A stretch of 64,000 nucleotides of DNA, from assembly GCA_002733765.1 (NCBI GenBank), contig NVWU01000015.1:100717-164716 (forward strand). The letters are read 5' to 3'. Below are positions 34,273-44,821 of this stretch, piece by piece. Numbering within the stretch: position 1 is the first letter of the stretch; every line of letters starts with the position of its first letter. The position numbers were made by a program, and so were the translations under genes. Source of the stretch: Colwellia sp. (lineage in GTDB: Bacteria; Pseudomonadota; Gammaproteobacteria; Enterobacterales; Alteromonadaceae). The notes under the pieces are model-generated. The model did not search any database. It saw nothing but the letters and a program-made list of their open reading frames with translations, and was not told the DNA's origin.

Positions 34273-35234
34273 TGGATTTATTATTAATTTTAACTTACAC
34301 CGCACTTTGTATTGCTATATTTAAAATTTTTAAAATTCCATTAAATAAATGGAGTGTACCAACCGCGGTATTAGGTGGCATTATTTTGATTGGTGGCTTG
34401 ATCATGACTATGAATTATAATCACCCATACTCTGAAGTTACTCGTCAATACTTTGTTTCAACGCCAGTTATTCCAGCAGTAAAAGGCGAAGTTATCAGTG
34501 TTAATGCCAAAGCCAATATTCCTATAAAAGCAGGGCACTTATTATTCTCTATTGATCCCGTACCTTATCAAAATAAAGTTGATGCATTAAATGCACAGTT
34601 AGTCTCCGCTAACTTAGATTTTCAAAGAGCAGTTCAACTTATGAAAATAAAGGTGGGTAAACAGCGAGATGTTGATATCACTAAAGCCAAGGTAGATAAC
34701 TTAACGGCTAAGTTGCATGATGCAGAATATGAGTTAAGGCAAACTGAAGTACGTGCTGACGGTAATGGTTATGTTACTCAAATGATGGTATATCCAGGTT
34801 TATTTGTTGTACCTATGCCACTTAGGCCTGCGATGGTTTTTGTTCAACAAGAATCTTTTACTTATATTGGTTGGTATCGCCAAAATAGTTCAATGCGTTT
34901 AGCCGTCGGCAGTGAAGCGGAAATTGCTTTCGATGCTTTACCTGGAAAAGTATTTAGTGCAGAAGTTGTGCAAGTTTTACCTGTTTTGGCTGAAGGTGAA
35001 ATGCAGGCTAATGGTACTATGATAAGTCTTAACCAAGGAGGTGGGCTGTCTGGACGTATTCCTGTGCAAATGAAAATTACCGATCCCCGTTTCGCTGAGT
35101 TAGCTCAATATGTTCCAGGCGGCTCTTATGGACAAAGTGCTATTTATTCTGAACATTTTCATCATGTTGCTATTATGCGTAAAGTTATCTTGCGCATGTC
35201 ATCATGGATGAGTTACTTTTTTCCCTTTCATTAA
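34272..35234 (+). CDS. HlyD/YiaV-family membrane fusion protein
   Basis: The 320-residue protein has two N-terminal hydrophobic segments, a biotinyl-lipoyl-like hairpin (VKGEVISVNAKANIPIKAGH at about 71-90), a coiled-coil section and the second lipoyl half (RADGNGYVTQMMVYPGLFV), then a beta domain. This is the periplasmic adaptor layout of YiaV/AaeA-type efflux components. No pump gene is adjacent; the DUF3302 partner is. A strong terminator follows. Confidence 0.87.
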   Translation: MDLLLILTYTALCIAIFKIFKIPLNKWSVPTAVLGGIILIGGLIMTMNYNHPYSEVTRQYFVSTPVIPAVKGEVISVNAKANIPIKAGHLLFSIDPVPYQNKVDALNAQLVSANLDFQRAVQLMKIKVGKQRDVDITKAKVDNLTAKLHDAEYELRQTEVRADGNGYVTQMMVYPGLFVVPMPLRPAMVFVQQESFTYIGWYRQNSSMRLAVGSEAEIAFDALPGKVFSAEVVQVLPVLAEGEMQANGTMISLNQGGGLSGRIPVQMKITDPRFAELAQYVPGGSYGQSAIYSEHFHHVAIMRKVILRMSSWMSYFFPFH

Positions 35235-35248
35235 GTTGATTGTTTGAT

Positions 35249-35285
35249 AAAAAAGGTGAGCCAGTTATTCGGCTCACCTTTTTTT
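35249..35285 (+). terminator. Strong intrinsic terminator
   Basis: AAAAAAGGTGAGCC pairs with GGCTCACCTTTTTTT across an eight-base loop, directly after the HlyD-type gene. The antiporter start lies only 15 bases beyond. Confidence 0.92.
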
Positions 35286-35299
35286 GCTAATGAGTATTT

Positions 35300-36529
35300 A
35301 TGAACGAACATATTATTATTTTAACTGTCGCCCTATTAGTGTTGCTCTATGGCTATATTTCAAAAGCACTAGCAACTGTTAATATATCAGGCCCTATGTT
35401 TTTTGCTGGTGTAGGTTTACTTATTTCACCTTTAGGGTTAAACGTGAGCCAAGTGGATGTTAATGCTGATTTTGTTATTATTATTGTTGAAATTGCATTG
35501 GTGTTGGTGCTCTTTAGTGATGCGGCTTTATTAGACTTAAAGTTACTACGTCGTTCATGGCAATTACCTGCGCGTTTATTGGTAGTTAGCTTACCAATAA
35601 CTATTCTTTTAGGAACATTGACAGCGCAGTTTATCTTTCCTGACGAACCGGGAATTTATATGCTATTACTTGCTTTGTTGTTAACACCAACGGATGCGGC
35701 GCTTGGTAAAGCGGTTGTGTCAGACCCAAAAGTTCCAAAGAAAATCCGCTCAACAATAAACGTTGAGAGTGGTCTAAACGACGGTATCATTTTTCCTTTA
35801 GTAGTCACAGTGCTTGCTATAATTACGAGTAACCTAACTCACATAGATACTGGAGACTCTCATTGGTTTCAATATGTTTTACAGCAAGTCGGCTTTGGCG
35901 CTTTCGTTGGTGCTGGCGTTGGCTATATTGGTGCGAAACTCTCGGTGATAAGTGTTAATAAAAACTGGATGGTTGGTAGTTACCAGAATTTAATTCCTAT
36001 TGGGTTAGCTATTTTATCTTTCTATTTAGCTGAGTACTTCCATGGAAATGGTTTTATCGCCGCTTTTTTTGCTGGACTTTTAGTCGGAAATACCAGTGTA
36101 AAAGCTCGAAATCATATTGAAGACTTTGCTGAAAGCGAAGGAGAGTTACTCGTATTGATAAGTTTCTTTTTGTTTGGTTTGGCTTTTGTCCCACAAATTA
36201 TTGATTATGTAACTATTAAAGTGTTCATTTATGCTTTTTTAAGCCTAACCATTTTGCGTATGTTACCTGTAATGTTCTCTTTGTTAGGGGCTAAACTTGA
36301 TGGTAATAAGCTAGATCTGTCTACCTTAGCATTTATTGCTTGGTTTGGTCCTCGTGGTATTGCATCAATTTTATATGTACTCATTGTCGCGCATGAAGTG
36401 GGAGAGGTCTCAGGTTTTGAAACGTTATATGCAACAGTTATGGTCACTGTGTTTTTGAGTATTATTGCTCATGGATTAACGGCTCAGCCACTGGCAAATT
36501 GGTATGGAAAAACTCACAACGATAATTAA
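35300..36529 (+). CDS. NhaP-type cation/proton antiporter
   Basis: The 409-residue integral membrane protein has about 12 hydrophobic segments and CPA1 motifs, including the paired-acid region LLTPTDAALGKAVVSDP (about residues 130-146) and ESGLNDGIIFPLV. It exchanges Na+ or K+ for protons across the inner membrane; ion preference cannot be read from sequence. There is no cytoplasmic regulatory domain. The preceding terminator implies its own promoter or read-through. Confidence 0.9.
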   Translation: MNEHIIILTVALLVLLYGYISKALATVNISGPMFFAGVGLLISPLGLNVSQVDVNADFVIIIVEIALVLVLFSDAALLDLKLLRRSWQLPARLLVVSLPITILLGTLTAQFIFPDEPGIYMLLLALLLTPTDAALGKAVVSDPKVPKKIRSTINVESGLNDGIIFPLVVTVLAIITSNLTHIDTGDSHWFQYVLQQVGFGAFVGAGVGYIGAKLSVISVNKNWMVGSYQNLIPIGLAILSFYLAEYFHGNGFIAAFFAGLLVGNTSVKARNHIEDFAESEGELLVLISFFLFGLAFVPQIIDYVTIKVFIYAFLSLTILRMLPVMFSLLGAKLDGNKLDLSTLAFIAWFGPRGIASILYVLIVAHEVGEVSGFETLYATVMVTVFLSIIAHGLTAQPLANWYGKTHNDN

Positions 36530-36569
36530 TTGGTTTGTGACAAATTCATTATTAATTTTCATTGTCATA

Positions 36570-36610
36570 CTTACCTTTAATGCTATCGCATGGTTTAGAG
36601 TAAAGGTAAG
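36570..36610. other. Hairpin between convergent genes
   Basis: CTTACCTTTA at 36570-36579 is exactly complementary to TAAAGGTAAG at 36601-36610. It lies between the antiporter and trhO, lacks a T run and may still end transcription or protect 3' ends. Confidence 0.45.
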
Positions 36611-36681
36611 CAAAAATGCCGCATCGATATATTTAACGGTACACTCGTCAATACGGAATTAATTTAATTTTTGTAATCGCA

Positions 36682-37707
36682 TTACTTTTTAGCTTGTTCA
36701 GACTTTTTATCTAATTTTTCTTGGCGGCGTTCATTCATAATTGCTTGAACACTTCCACCAATATGGCTTTCACCACGTTGTTCGGCTAAAGATATTTGAC
36801 GCTGACGCTCAGCATAACGGTTACGTTGCTGTTCCGATACTTTGTCATGACAACGATGACAACTGATGCCCTTAACGTAATGCTCACTTTCTTTTTCAGC
36901 TTCTGTTAACGGAAAACGACAGGCAAAACATTGATCGTATTGGCCTTGCTCTAGTTCATGATTAACCGCGACACGGCCATCAAAAACAAAACATTCACCT
37001 TCCCATAGGGTCTCTGTACTTGGTACTTCTTCAAGGTACTTTAAAATACCGCCTTCAAGATGATATACCTCTTCAAAACCTTGTTCTTTAAGGTATGCAG
37101 TAGATTTTTCACAACGAATACCGCCAGTACAATACATGGCAACTTTCTTATGTTTATTTTTATCGAGGTTCTTTGCTACGTAATCAGGAAATTCACGGAA
37201 CGTTTCGGTGTTTGGGTTAATGGCATTTTTAAAGGTGCCAATCTCAATTTCGTAATCGTTACGGGTATCAACTAGCACTACATCGGGATCAGAAATCAAG
37301 GCATTCCAATCTTTTGGCTTGACGTAAGTACCTACCACTTGGTTAGGGTCAATACCTTCAACACCCATAGTAACAATTTCTTTTTTCAATTTTACTTTAG
37401 TGCGATGAAATGGATTTTCTTCGCTGTATGATTCTTTATGAGAAATGTTGTCTAAACCTGGTTGTTCACCTAAAAAAGCAAGTACGGTATCAATACCAGC
37501 CTGCGGACCAGCAATGGTACCGTTGATACCTTCAGCAGCCAATAATAAGGTACCTTTAACCTCAACACTGGTCATTTTATTTGATAATGGCTCGCGTAAG
37601 GCTTCAAATGCATCTAATCGAACGAATTTATATAACGCACAAATAGTGATAGTAGACGGTGTTTGTAATGTGTCAGGGATCGATAATTTTTTTTCTGATG
37701 AACTCAT
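36682..37707 (-). CDS. trhO: tRNA uridine-34 hydroxylase TrhO (YceA)
   Basis: TrhO hydroxylates wobble uridine 34 of certain tRNAs on the route to cmo5U/mo5U. The 341-residue protein has an N-terminal acylphosphatase-like domain (about residues 20-115), a rhodanese domain with the catalytic cysteine in [13 protein letters not shown] (about 193-205) and a C-terminal zinc-finger-like section CFACRFPL...SCHRCHDKV. Length matches E. coli YceA (350). It is transcribed alone. Confidence 0.93.
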   Translation of the reverse strand: MSSSEKKLSIPDTLQTPSTITICALYKFVRLDAFEALREPLSNKMTSVEVKGTLLLAAEGINGTIAGPQAGIDTVLAFLGEQPGLDNISHKESYSEENPFHRTKVKLKKEIVTMGVEGIDPNQVVGTYVKPKDWNALISDPDVVLVDTRNDYEIEIGTFKNAINPNTETFREFPDYVAKNLDKNKHKKVAMYCTGGIRCEKSTAYLKEQGFEEVYHLEGGILKYLEEVPSTETLWEGECFVFDGRVAVNHELEQGQYDQCFACRFPLTEAEKESEHYVKGISCHRCHDKVSEQQRNRYAERQRQISLAEQRGESHIGGSVQAIMNERRQEKLDKKSEQAKK

Positions 37708-37892
37708 GGTCTCTCCATTGAGCTAACTGGAACGTAAATCCAGTGCTGTAGATTAATAATTAAAACGTAAATTACTTATTACTTAAGCCACGTTTTTAGG
37801 GAGCGCATTTTAACAGAATTATTTAAAAATTAACACAGCTCACTCAGTAGACAATATTAAAGGCTAGAACTGCTGTGAATAACACTAACTTC

Positions 37893-37935
37893 AAATAAAA
37901 ACGCCACCTTGTGTTACAAGGTGGCGTTTTTATTT
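37893..37935 (-). terminator. Strong terminator for acnB
   Basis: A 19-base arm with core ACGCCACCTTG (37893-37911) pairs perfectly with 37917-37935 over a five-base loop and ends in T runs on both strands. It lies about 137 bases after the acnB stop on the minus strand. The rest of the 364-base gap between trhO and acnB shows no gene. Confidence 0.88.
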
Positions 37936-38071
37936 AACTATTTTGTGGTTTTCTTTACGTTAAGTCATACTTTTTCTAGGAGGAAGCACGGAGCCTATTT
38001 ACTTATATTAGCAGCTAGGTGAGTACTTCCAACAACGAAAGAGTGAAGTTTAACAACAAGAAAACGTCAAA

Positions 38072-40663
38072 TTAGGCTTCTACTTGTAAAATTACCGTAT
38101 CAGCTTTTCTTGTGTACTCTTCCATCTTATCAAAGTTCAAGTAACGATAAGTATCAGCAGCTGTCGCATCAATTTGAGACGCATACTCCATATACTCAGC
38201 AGGAGATGGAAGTTTGCCTAAGATAGCACCAACACCAGCAAGTTCTGCAGACGTTAAGTAAACGTTTGCGCCATTACCTAAACGGTTAGGGAAGTTACGT
38301 GTTGAAGTAGACAATACCGTAGTATTATCACCTACACGTGCTTGGTTACCCATACAAAGTGAACAACCTGGTGTTTCTACACGAGCACCGGCTTTACCAT
38401 AAATATTGAAGTAACCTTCATCTTTAAGTTGTGCACTATCCATTTTAGTCGGTGGTGTAACCCACATACGTGTTGGCAATGTACCACCAAACTTCTCAAT
38501 CAATTTACCCGCTGCACGGAAGTGACCAATGTTAGTCATACATGAGCCGATGAATACTTCATCAATTTTAACACCAGCAACGTCTGATAATAATTGCGCA
38601 TCATCAGGATCGTTAGGACAACAAACGATAGGCTCTTTAATGTCAGCTAAATCAATTTCAATAATATGAGCGTATTCAGCATCGCTGTCAGCTGTCATTA
38701 ATGAAGGGTTAGCTAACCATTCTTCCATGCCTTTAATACGACGAGTAATCGTACGTACATCACCGTAACCTTCAGCAATCATCCACTTAAGCATAACAAT
38801 GTTAGACGTTAAGTATTCAGCAACAGCATCTTCTTCAAGTTTGATTGAACAACCCGCAGCTGAACGTTCAGCTGATGCATCTGATAATTCAAATGCTTGT
38901 TCAACTGATAAGCCTTTAAGACCTTCAATTTCTAATATTCGACCAGAGAACTCATTAACTTTACCGGCTTTCTCAACCGTTAATAAACCTTTTTTGATAC
39001 CGTAGTAAGGAATCGCATGAACTAGATCACGTAATGTGATACCTGGTTGCATTTTACCTTTAAAACGAACCAATACTGATTCAGGCATATCAAGTGGCAT
39101 AACACCAGTTGCGGCTGCAAAAGCAACTAAACCAGAACCTGCAGGGAAAGAAATACCTAATGGGAAACGAGTATGTGAATCACCACCAGTACCGACGGTA
39201 TCAGGTAATAACATACGGTTTAACCAAGAGTGAATTACGCCATCACCAGGACGAAGTGAAACACCACCTCGGTTCATCATAAAATCAGGTAACGTATGAT
39301 GGGTAATAACATCAACAGGCTTAGGATAAGCGGAGGTATGACAGAAAGACTGCATTGTTAAATCAGCAGAGAAACCTAAACAGGCTAAATCTTTTAATTC
39401 ATCACGGGTCATAGGGCCAGTAGTATCTTGCGATCCTACTGTGGTCATTTTAGGTTCACAATATTGGCCTGGGCGAACACCGGCCACATCACAGGCTTTA
39501 CCAACCATTTTCTGTGCTAAAGTAAAGCCTTTAGTCGAGGCTGCTGGGTCAACTGGAGTTGCAAACAAGTCGGTAGTTTCTAAGCCTAATGCTTCACGAG
39601 CACGACCAGTTAAACCACGACCAATGATTAATGGAATACGACCACCAGCACGCACTTCGTCAAATAATACCGGACTAAGGGCAAATTCTGAAATAACCTC
39701 ACCAGCAGCATTTTTAACAACGCCTTCGTATGGATAAATGTCAATAACATCACCCATGTTCATTGCTTGCACGTCTAATTCAATGGGTAATGCGCCAGAA
39801 TCTTCCATCGTGTTATAGAAGATAGGAGCGATTTTACCGCCTAGACATACACCGCCGCCACGTTTGTTAGGGATACAAGGGATATCATCACCCATAAACC
39901 ATAAAACAGAGTTAGTTGCTGACTTACGAGAAGAACCAGTACCAACAACATCACCAACGTACGCTAATGGAATACCATCTTTTTGTAATTCTTTGAGCTG
40001 AACGATAGGGCCAATAACACCATCTTCATCTGGATTGATACCTTCACGGGCAATTTTAAGCATCGCTTTGGCGTGTAGTGGAATATCAGGACGAGACCAT
40101 GCATCAGGTGCTGGTGATAAATCATCAGTGTTAGTTTCACCCGTCACTTTAAATACTTTAACCGTGATTTTTGTCGCTACTTTTTCTTTTGATGTGAACC
40201 ATTCAGCGTCAGCCCAAGATTGCATAACTTGCTTAGCAGCAACATTGCCCGCTTCAGCTTTTTCTTGCACATCATGAAAGGCATCAAACATTAATAATGT
40301 ATTTGATAGGCCTTTAGCTGCGGTAGCTGATAACTTGTCACATTCTAGTAACTCAATCATAGGCTGAATGTTATAACCACCCAACATGGTGCCTAATAAT
40401 TGTGTCGCTTTTTCAGGGCTTAAAATAGAGGATGTTGTTTCACCTTTAGTAACGGCAGCTAAAAATCCCGCTTTAACGTAAGCTGCGTCATCAACACCTG
40501 CAGGCACACGATTTGTTAATAAATCAATTAAAAAAGCTTCTTCACCGGCTGGTGGGTTTTTAATTAATTCGACTAATGATGCTGTTTGTTCAGCGTCTAA
40601 AGCTTTAGGTACAATACCTTCAGCTGCACGTTCTGCTACGTGTTTACGATAATCTTGAAGCAT
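38072..40663 (-). CDS. acnB: Aconitate hydratase B
   Basis: AcnB interconverts citrate and isocitrate in the TCA cycle and, in relatives, also acts on 2-methylisocitrate. The protein has the AcnB order: N-terminal HEAT-like domain, swivel domain, then catalytic domains. The [4Fe-4S] cysteines are in [11 protein letters not shown] and in [12 protein letters not shown]. The ATG at 40663 ([16 protein letters not shown]) matches the E. coli start and has GAAGGTGA upstream, so the nine extra codons to 40690 are left out, giving 863 residues. It is the native gammaproteobacterial type, in the usual place beyond lpd. Confidence 0.96.
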   Translation of the reverse strand: MLQDYRKHVAERAAEGIVPKALDAEQTASLVELIKNPPAGEEAFLIDLLTNRVPAGVDDAAYVKAGFLAAVTKGETTSSILSPEKATQLLGTMLGGYNIQPMIELLECDKLSATAAKGLSNTLLMFDAFHDVQEKAEAGNVAAKQVMQSWADAEWFTSKEKVATKITVKVFKVTGETNTDDLSPAPDAWSRPDIPLHAKAMLKIAREGINPDEDGVIGPIVQLKELQKDGIPLAYVGDVVGTGSSRKSATNSVLWFMGDDIPCIPNKRGGGVCLGGKIAPIFYNTMEDSGALPIELDVQAMNMGDVIDIYPYEGVVKNAAGEVISEFALSPVLFDEVRAGGRIPLIIGRGLTGRAREALGLETTDLFATPVDPAASTKGFTLAQKMVGKACDVAGVRPGQYCEPKMTTVGSQDTTGPMTRDELKDLACLGFSADLTMQSFCHTSAYPKPVDVITHHTLPDFMMNRGGVSLRPGDGVIHSWLNRMLLPDTVGTGGDSHTRFPLGISFPAGSGLVAFAAATGVMPLDMPESVLVRFKGKMQPGITLRDLVHAIPYYGIKKGLLTVEKAGKVNEFSGRILEIEGLKGLSVEQAFELSDASAERSAAGCSIKLEEDAVAEYLTSNIVMLKWMIAEGYGDVRTITRRIKGMEEWLANPSLMTADSDAEYAHIIEIDLADIKEPIVCCPNDPDDAQLLSDVAGVKIDEVFIGSCMTNIGHFRAAGKLIEKFGGTLPTRMWVTPPTKMDSAQLKDEGYFNIYGKAGARVETPGCSLCMGNQARVGDNTTVLSTSTRNFPNRLGNGANVYLTSAELAGVGAILGKLPSPAEYMEYASQIDATAADTYRYLNFDKMEEYTRKADTVILQVEA

Positions 40664-41336
40664 GACATTCACCTTCTTTATTGGAGACACTAGTCACTTT
40701 AGGGATGACTCGGTTAATTTAGAGCCAATTTAGGACAAAGCTTTTAAGTATCTATGATTAAAAAACTTGTCTTAATAATACAGTATTGTCGACACTTTTT
40801 GTTATTTATAAATATTCACAATTGATATTCTTAATATTTATTTTAACTATAGTTGCTATATATCAATGACTTGCAGTTTATTTGTTTATTGTTTATACGA
40901 CTATTTTACTAGTCTATTATTTTTTATTTTTGATATTGTCGGAAATATATCGCTTTGCTTAATGTTTTATTATGAAAAAATAAACAATCATAGGCTAGTT
41001 AATATGGGTGCAATGGTATGTTGAAATAGTAGGTTGGGAATAGGTAGCTTAATAGAGTAGGGGACAAAGTCGTTTTCAGTGGCTAGATGCATTTTATCTC
41101 TACCAAGATAATCGTATTTTAGTACGTAAAATTACACTGATAAAGAGTATTTTGCAGTGTAACCAATAATCTAATATAACTCACATAACTATATTTTCTA
41201 ATGGTTATGATTATTGTGAATAGTGCTTATTTAAGCAAATGATTAGTAGTCAGCAGAAAACCTGCTAAAATAAACGCAAAATTTTTTCCTGCTAATGACA
41301 ATGTTATTAGCATTTTATAGCTAGAGAGAGTGTCAC
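40664..41336. other. Long AT-rich gap between two divergent aconitase genes
   Basis: This 673-base region must contain both aconitase promoters. It is very AT-rich with no supported gene. GTAGGGGACAAAGT at 41057-41070 matches a site at 55508-55521 at 13 of 14 bases, suggesting a REP-like remnant. No known operator was recognised. Confidence 0.5.
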
Positions 41337-44144
41337 ATGAGTCTATATATAGAGTATATTGAAGAAATAAAAACCCGTAAGGAAGAGTTAGGATTAGCTC
41401 CTTTACCAATTGATGGTGCTGAGTTATTAACAGAAATTATCGCTCAAATTAAAGATGTAGACAATGAATACCGAGCAGATTCACTTAACTTTTTTATCTA
41501 TAACACTTTACCGGGCACAACTAGCGCCGCTGGTGTTAAAGCCGTATTTTTAAAGGAAATCATTTTAGCTGAATTAGTAGTAGCTGAAATTACACCAACG
41601 TTTGCTTTTGAGTTGCTATCTCACATGAAGGGCGGTCCTTCAATTGAAGTACTTCTTGATCTAGCATTATCTGATGACGCAGCAGTAGCAAAACCAGCAG
41701 CAGAAGTATTAAAAACTCAAGTGTTTTTATATGACGCAGATACCGCTCGTCTTGACGCAGCTTTTAAAGCTGGCAACGCGCTTGCTAAAGATATTTTAGA
41801 AAGCTACGCTCAAGCTGAATTCTTCACAAAATTACCTGATATTGAAGAAAAAGTTGAAGTAGTTACTTATATTGCCGGTGAAGGTGATATCTCAACTGAC
41901 TTACTTTCTCCTGGTCATCAAGCTCATTCTCGTGCAGATCGTGAATTACATGGCCAATGCATGAGCACTCCAGAAGCTCAAGCAGAAATACTAGCATTAC
42001 AAGTTAAACATCCTAATGCGAAAGTAATGTTAATTGCTGAAAAAGGCACTATGGGTGTTGGTTCATCTCGTATGTCGGGTGTTAACAACGTTGCACTATT
42101 GGCAGGTAAAAAAGCGAGTCCATACGTACCCTTTATTAACATTGCACCTGTAGTTGCTGGTACCAATGGTATCGCTCCTATCTTCCTAACGACTGTTGAT
42201 GTGACTGGCGGTATTGGTCTTGACCTTAAAAACTGGGTTAAGAAAGTAGATGCAAATGGCAACGCAGTTGTTGACGATAATGGCGATGCGGTGCTAGAAG
42301 AAGCATATTCTGTTGCTACAGGTACGGTATTGACTATAGATACTAAAACACAGAAGTTATACAACGGTGATAAAGAACTCGTTGATGTATCTTCAGCATT
42401 CACTCCACAAAAAGTGGAATTCATGAAAGCGGGTGGTTCTTACGCAGTTACATTCGGTAAGAAACTGCAAACATTTGCGGCAGAAGCTTTGGGCGTTGAA
42501 GCACCTGTTGTTTACGCAGCATCTAAAGAAATCTCACATAAAGATCAAGGCTTAACTGCTGTTGAAAAAATCTTTAACCGTAATGCAGTAGGTGTTGCAT
42601 CTGAAACACCTCTACATGCTGGCTCTAACGTTCGTGTAAAAGTGAACATTGTCGGTTCTCAAGACACCACTGGCCCGATGACATGTCAAGAACTAGAAGC
42701 AATGGCTGCCTCTACTATTTCTCCAATTGTTGACGGTGCTTACCAATCGGGTTGTCATACTGCATCAGTATGGGATAGCAAAGCAAAAGCGAACATTCCT
42801 AAACTAATGGCATTCATGAATAAGTTTGGCCTTATCACTGCACGTGATCCAAAAGGTGAATACCATGCAATGACTGATGTAATTCACAAAGTATTGAATG
42901 ATATTACTGTAGACGATCGCGCCATCATCATAGGTGGTGACTCACATACGCGTATGTCTAAAGGTGTAGCGTTTGGTGCCGATTCAGGTACTGTTGCAAT
43001 CGCACTTGCGACAGGTGAGTCAGCAATGCCAATTCCGGAGTCTGTAAAAGTTACTTTTAAAGGCAACATGCAAGGCCATATGGACTTTCGTGACGTTGTT
43101 CATGCAACTCAAGCGCAGATGCTTAAGCAATTTGGTGGTGAAAACGTCTTCCAAGGTCGTATAATTGAAGTGCATATCGGCACTTTATTAGCTGACCAAG
43201 CATTTACATTCACTGACTGGTCTGCAGAAATGAAGGCAAAAGCGTCTATCTGTATTTCTGAAGATGAAACGTTAATTCAATCTCTTGAACTTGCTAAAAG
43301 CCGTATCCAAATCATGATCAACAAGGGTATGGAAAACGAAGCGAAAACACTTAACGGTTTAATCGCCTTAGCTGACAAACGTATTGAAGAAGTTAAATCG
43401 GGTTCAAGTCCGGCATTGGCACCAGATGAAAATGCTAAATACTACGCAGAAGTCGTAATTGACTTAGACATTATCGACCAGCCAATGGTTGCTGATCCAG
43501 ATGTAAACAACGCAGATGCCTCTAAACGTTATACCCATGATGTTATTCGCCCTGTTTCATACTACGCTGATAAATCCGTTGATTTAGGTTTTATTGGCTC
43601 TTGTATGGTTCACAAAGGTGACATGCAAATCATCGCACAAATGTTACGTAACATGGAAGCGCAAGGTAATAAAATTGAATTTAAAGCACCATTAGTCGTT
43701 GCGCCACCAACATATAATATTGTTGATGAGCTTAAAGCCGAAGGTGATTGGGATATTCTTCAAAAGTACGCTGGTTTCGAATTTGACGATGCTCACCCTA
43801 AAGGTGCAGCACGTACTAAATACGAAAACATCCTGTACCTTGAACGTCCAGGCTGTAACTTATGCATGGGTAACCAAGAGAAAGCTGAACCAGGTGATAC
43901 GGTGATTGCTACTTCTACACGTTTATTCCAAGGCCGTGTTGTTGCAGATACTGCAGAGAAGAAAGGTGAATCACTACTTGGCTCTACGCCGTTAGTTGTG
44001 CTTTCAACAATACTTGGTCGTTTCCCTTCAATCGAAGAATACAAGTCGGCAGTAGAAGGTATCGATTTAACTCGATTCGCTCCTCCTACACACGAAATGA
44101 CTACTAAATACACGGCTCAAGCAGTACCGATTAAAGTGGTATAG
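41337..44144 (+). CDS. Second AcnB-family aconitase, Bacteroidetes type
   Basis: The 935-residue protein is an AcnB-type aconitase/2-methylisocitrate dehydratase with iron-sulfur cysteines in IGSCMVHKGDM and PGCNLCMGNQEK and the conserved [14 protein letters not shown]. It is clearly not a recent duplicate of the adjacent acnB: it is about 70 residues longer, with an insert near residues 300-345 (DANGNAVVDDNGDAV). Its N-terminus (LPIDGAELLTEIIAQIKD, LNFFIYNTLPGTTSAAGVKA) matches what I recall of Bacteroidetes AcnB. Horizontal transfer is the likely origin. A GAGAGAG sequence precedes the ATG. Confidence 0.88.
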   Translation: MSLYIEYIEEIKTRKEELGLAPLPIDGAELLTEIIAQIKDVDNEYRADSLNFFIYNTLPGTTSAAGVKAVFLKEIILAELVVAEITPTFAFELLSHMKGGPSIEVLLDLALSDDAAVAKPAAEVLKTQVFLYDADTARLDAAFKAGNALAKDILESYAQAEFFTKLPDIEEKVEVVTYIAGEGDISTDLLSPGHQAHSRADRELHGQCMSTPEAQAEILALQVKHPNAKVMLIAEKGTMGVGSSRMSGVNNVALLAGKKASPYVPFINIAPVVAGTNGIAPIFLTTVDVTGGIGLDLKNWVKKVDANGNAVVDDNGDAVLEEAYSVATGTVLTIDTKTQKLYNGDKELVDVSSAFTPQKVEFMKAGGSYAVTFGKKLQTFAAEALGVEAPVVYAASKEISHKDQGLTAVEKIFNRNAVGVASETPLHAGSNVRVKVNIVGSQDTTGPMTCQELEAMAASTISPIVDGAYQSGCHTASVWDSKAKANIPKLMAFMNKFGLITARDPKGEYHAMTDVIHKVLNDITVDDRAIIIGGDSHTRMSKGVAFGADSGTVAIALATGESAMPIPESVKVTFKGNMQGHMDFRDVVHATQAQMLKQFGGENVFQGRIIEVHIGTLLADQAFTFTDWSAEMKAKASICISEDETLIQSLELAKSRIQIMINKGMENEAKTLNGLIALADKRIEEVKSGSSPALAPDENAKYYAEVVIDLDIIDQPMVADPDVNNADASKRYTHDVIRPVSYYADKSVDLGFIGSCMVHKGDMQIIAQMLRNMEAQGNKIEFKAPLVVAPPTYNIVDELKAEGDWDILQKYAGFEFDDAHPKGAARTKYENILYLERPGCNLCMGNQEKAEPGDTVIATSTRLFQGRVVADTAEKKGESLLGSTPLVVLSTILGRFPSIEEYKSAVEGIDLTRFAPPTHEMTTKYTAQAVPIKVV

Positions 44145-44205
44145 TACCTGTTTAGTAAGATTAGGTAGAACTTCTACTTTAGCTAATAGAGTAGAATAAG
44201 AACGT

Positions 44206-44270
44206 AGGGTTACTTATTTTGATTATGTGGGGTAAAACTTACAATTAATTAAAATAGTAACCCTTTTTTA
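44206..44270 (+). terminator. Terminator after the second aconitase gene
   Basis: AGGGTTAC at 44206-44213 pairs with GTAACCCT at 44257-44264, with further A/T pairing inside and a run of T residues after. It lies about 60 bases past the stop. Confidence 0.75.
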
Positions 44271-44374
44271 TTTTTATATTTGCAAAGAGCTCCATAGTAC
44301 CCAGCGTTATAACCGCTTGGTAATATTAATAATTCCATAGAATGAAACCTTCACAGATAACCGTATCATTTTTA

Positions 44375-44755
44375 TTAATTTTTTTCTTTATTCAGCTTTG
44401 GTTTACATTTTACTTTAGCGATAAGTGAAGGAAATATATAATTAGGCATAGCACGCTTGTCATCGAAGCTTTCAATACCTTGAATCACCTCAATTTTATA
44501 ATGATAACCACCACATAAACGATAAGATTTACGGAGTAAAAAAGTTGCTAATCGTTCAAAACCGACTTCGTTATTCGGAATAACTTCAAGTTGAAAGTAC
44601 TTAGAAGCCAACTTAGTTTGTTTAAATTGAATGTTATGATCAAAGTCCCACCAAGAAGTACTACTATCATTATTTATTGTTGTGTCTAAACTGGTACAAC
44701 TTGTGATAATTAACAATAGAGCCGCATACAGAATTAATTGGGGGATTTTTTTCAT
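44375..44755 (-). CDS. Small lipoprotein of unknown function
   Basis: The 126-residue product has a lipoprotein signal peptide (MKKIPQLILYAALLLIITSC; lipobox ITSC, Cys at residue 20), then a soluble domain with two further cysteines (SYRLCGGYHY and KVKCKPK) that could pair. GGAG lies six bases before the ATG at 44755, so the ten extra upstream codons are excluded. It follows the M1 aminopeptidase gene on the same strand. No family is recognised. Confidence 0.72.
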   Translation of the reverse strand: MKKIPQLILYAALLLIITSCTSLDTTINNDSSTSWWDFDHNIQFKQTKLASKYFQLEVIPNNEVGFERLATFLLRKSYRLCGGYHYKIEVIQGIESFDDKRAMPNYIFPSLIAKVKCKPKLNKEKN

Positions 44756-44775
44756 TAAAACTCCTACTGACTCAT

Positions 44776-44799
44776 GCATCTTCAAGTGGAACGGGTATG
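44776..44799. repeat. Copy of the GCATCTTCAAGTGGAACGGG repeat
   Basis: This 24-base sequence recurs with few changes at 60434-60457 and 6712-6735. It lies between the small lipoprotein and aminopeptidase genes. Confidence 0.5.
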
Positions 44800-44821
44800 T
44801 ACCCTGATAAAAGTATAGCCG

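Noticed and set aside
40664..40690. Upstream start for acnB
   Set aside because: The ATG at 40663 matches the family N-terminus and has a well-placed ribosome-binding sequence.
41978..42424. 148-codon minus-strand frame inside the second aconitase gene
   Set aside because: It is antisense to a well-conserved protein and Ser/Thr/Val-rich as expected of a shadow frame.
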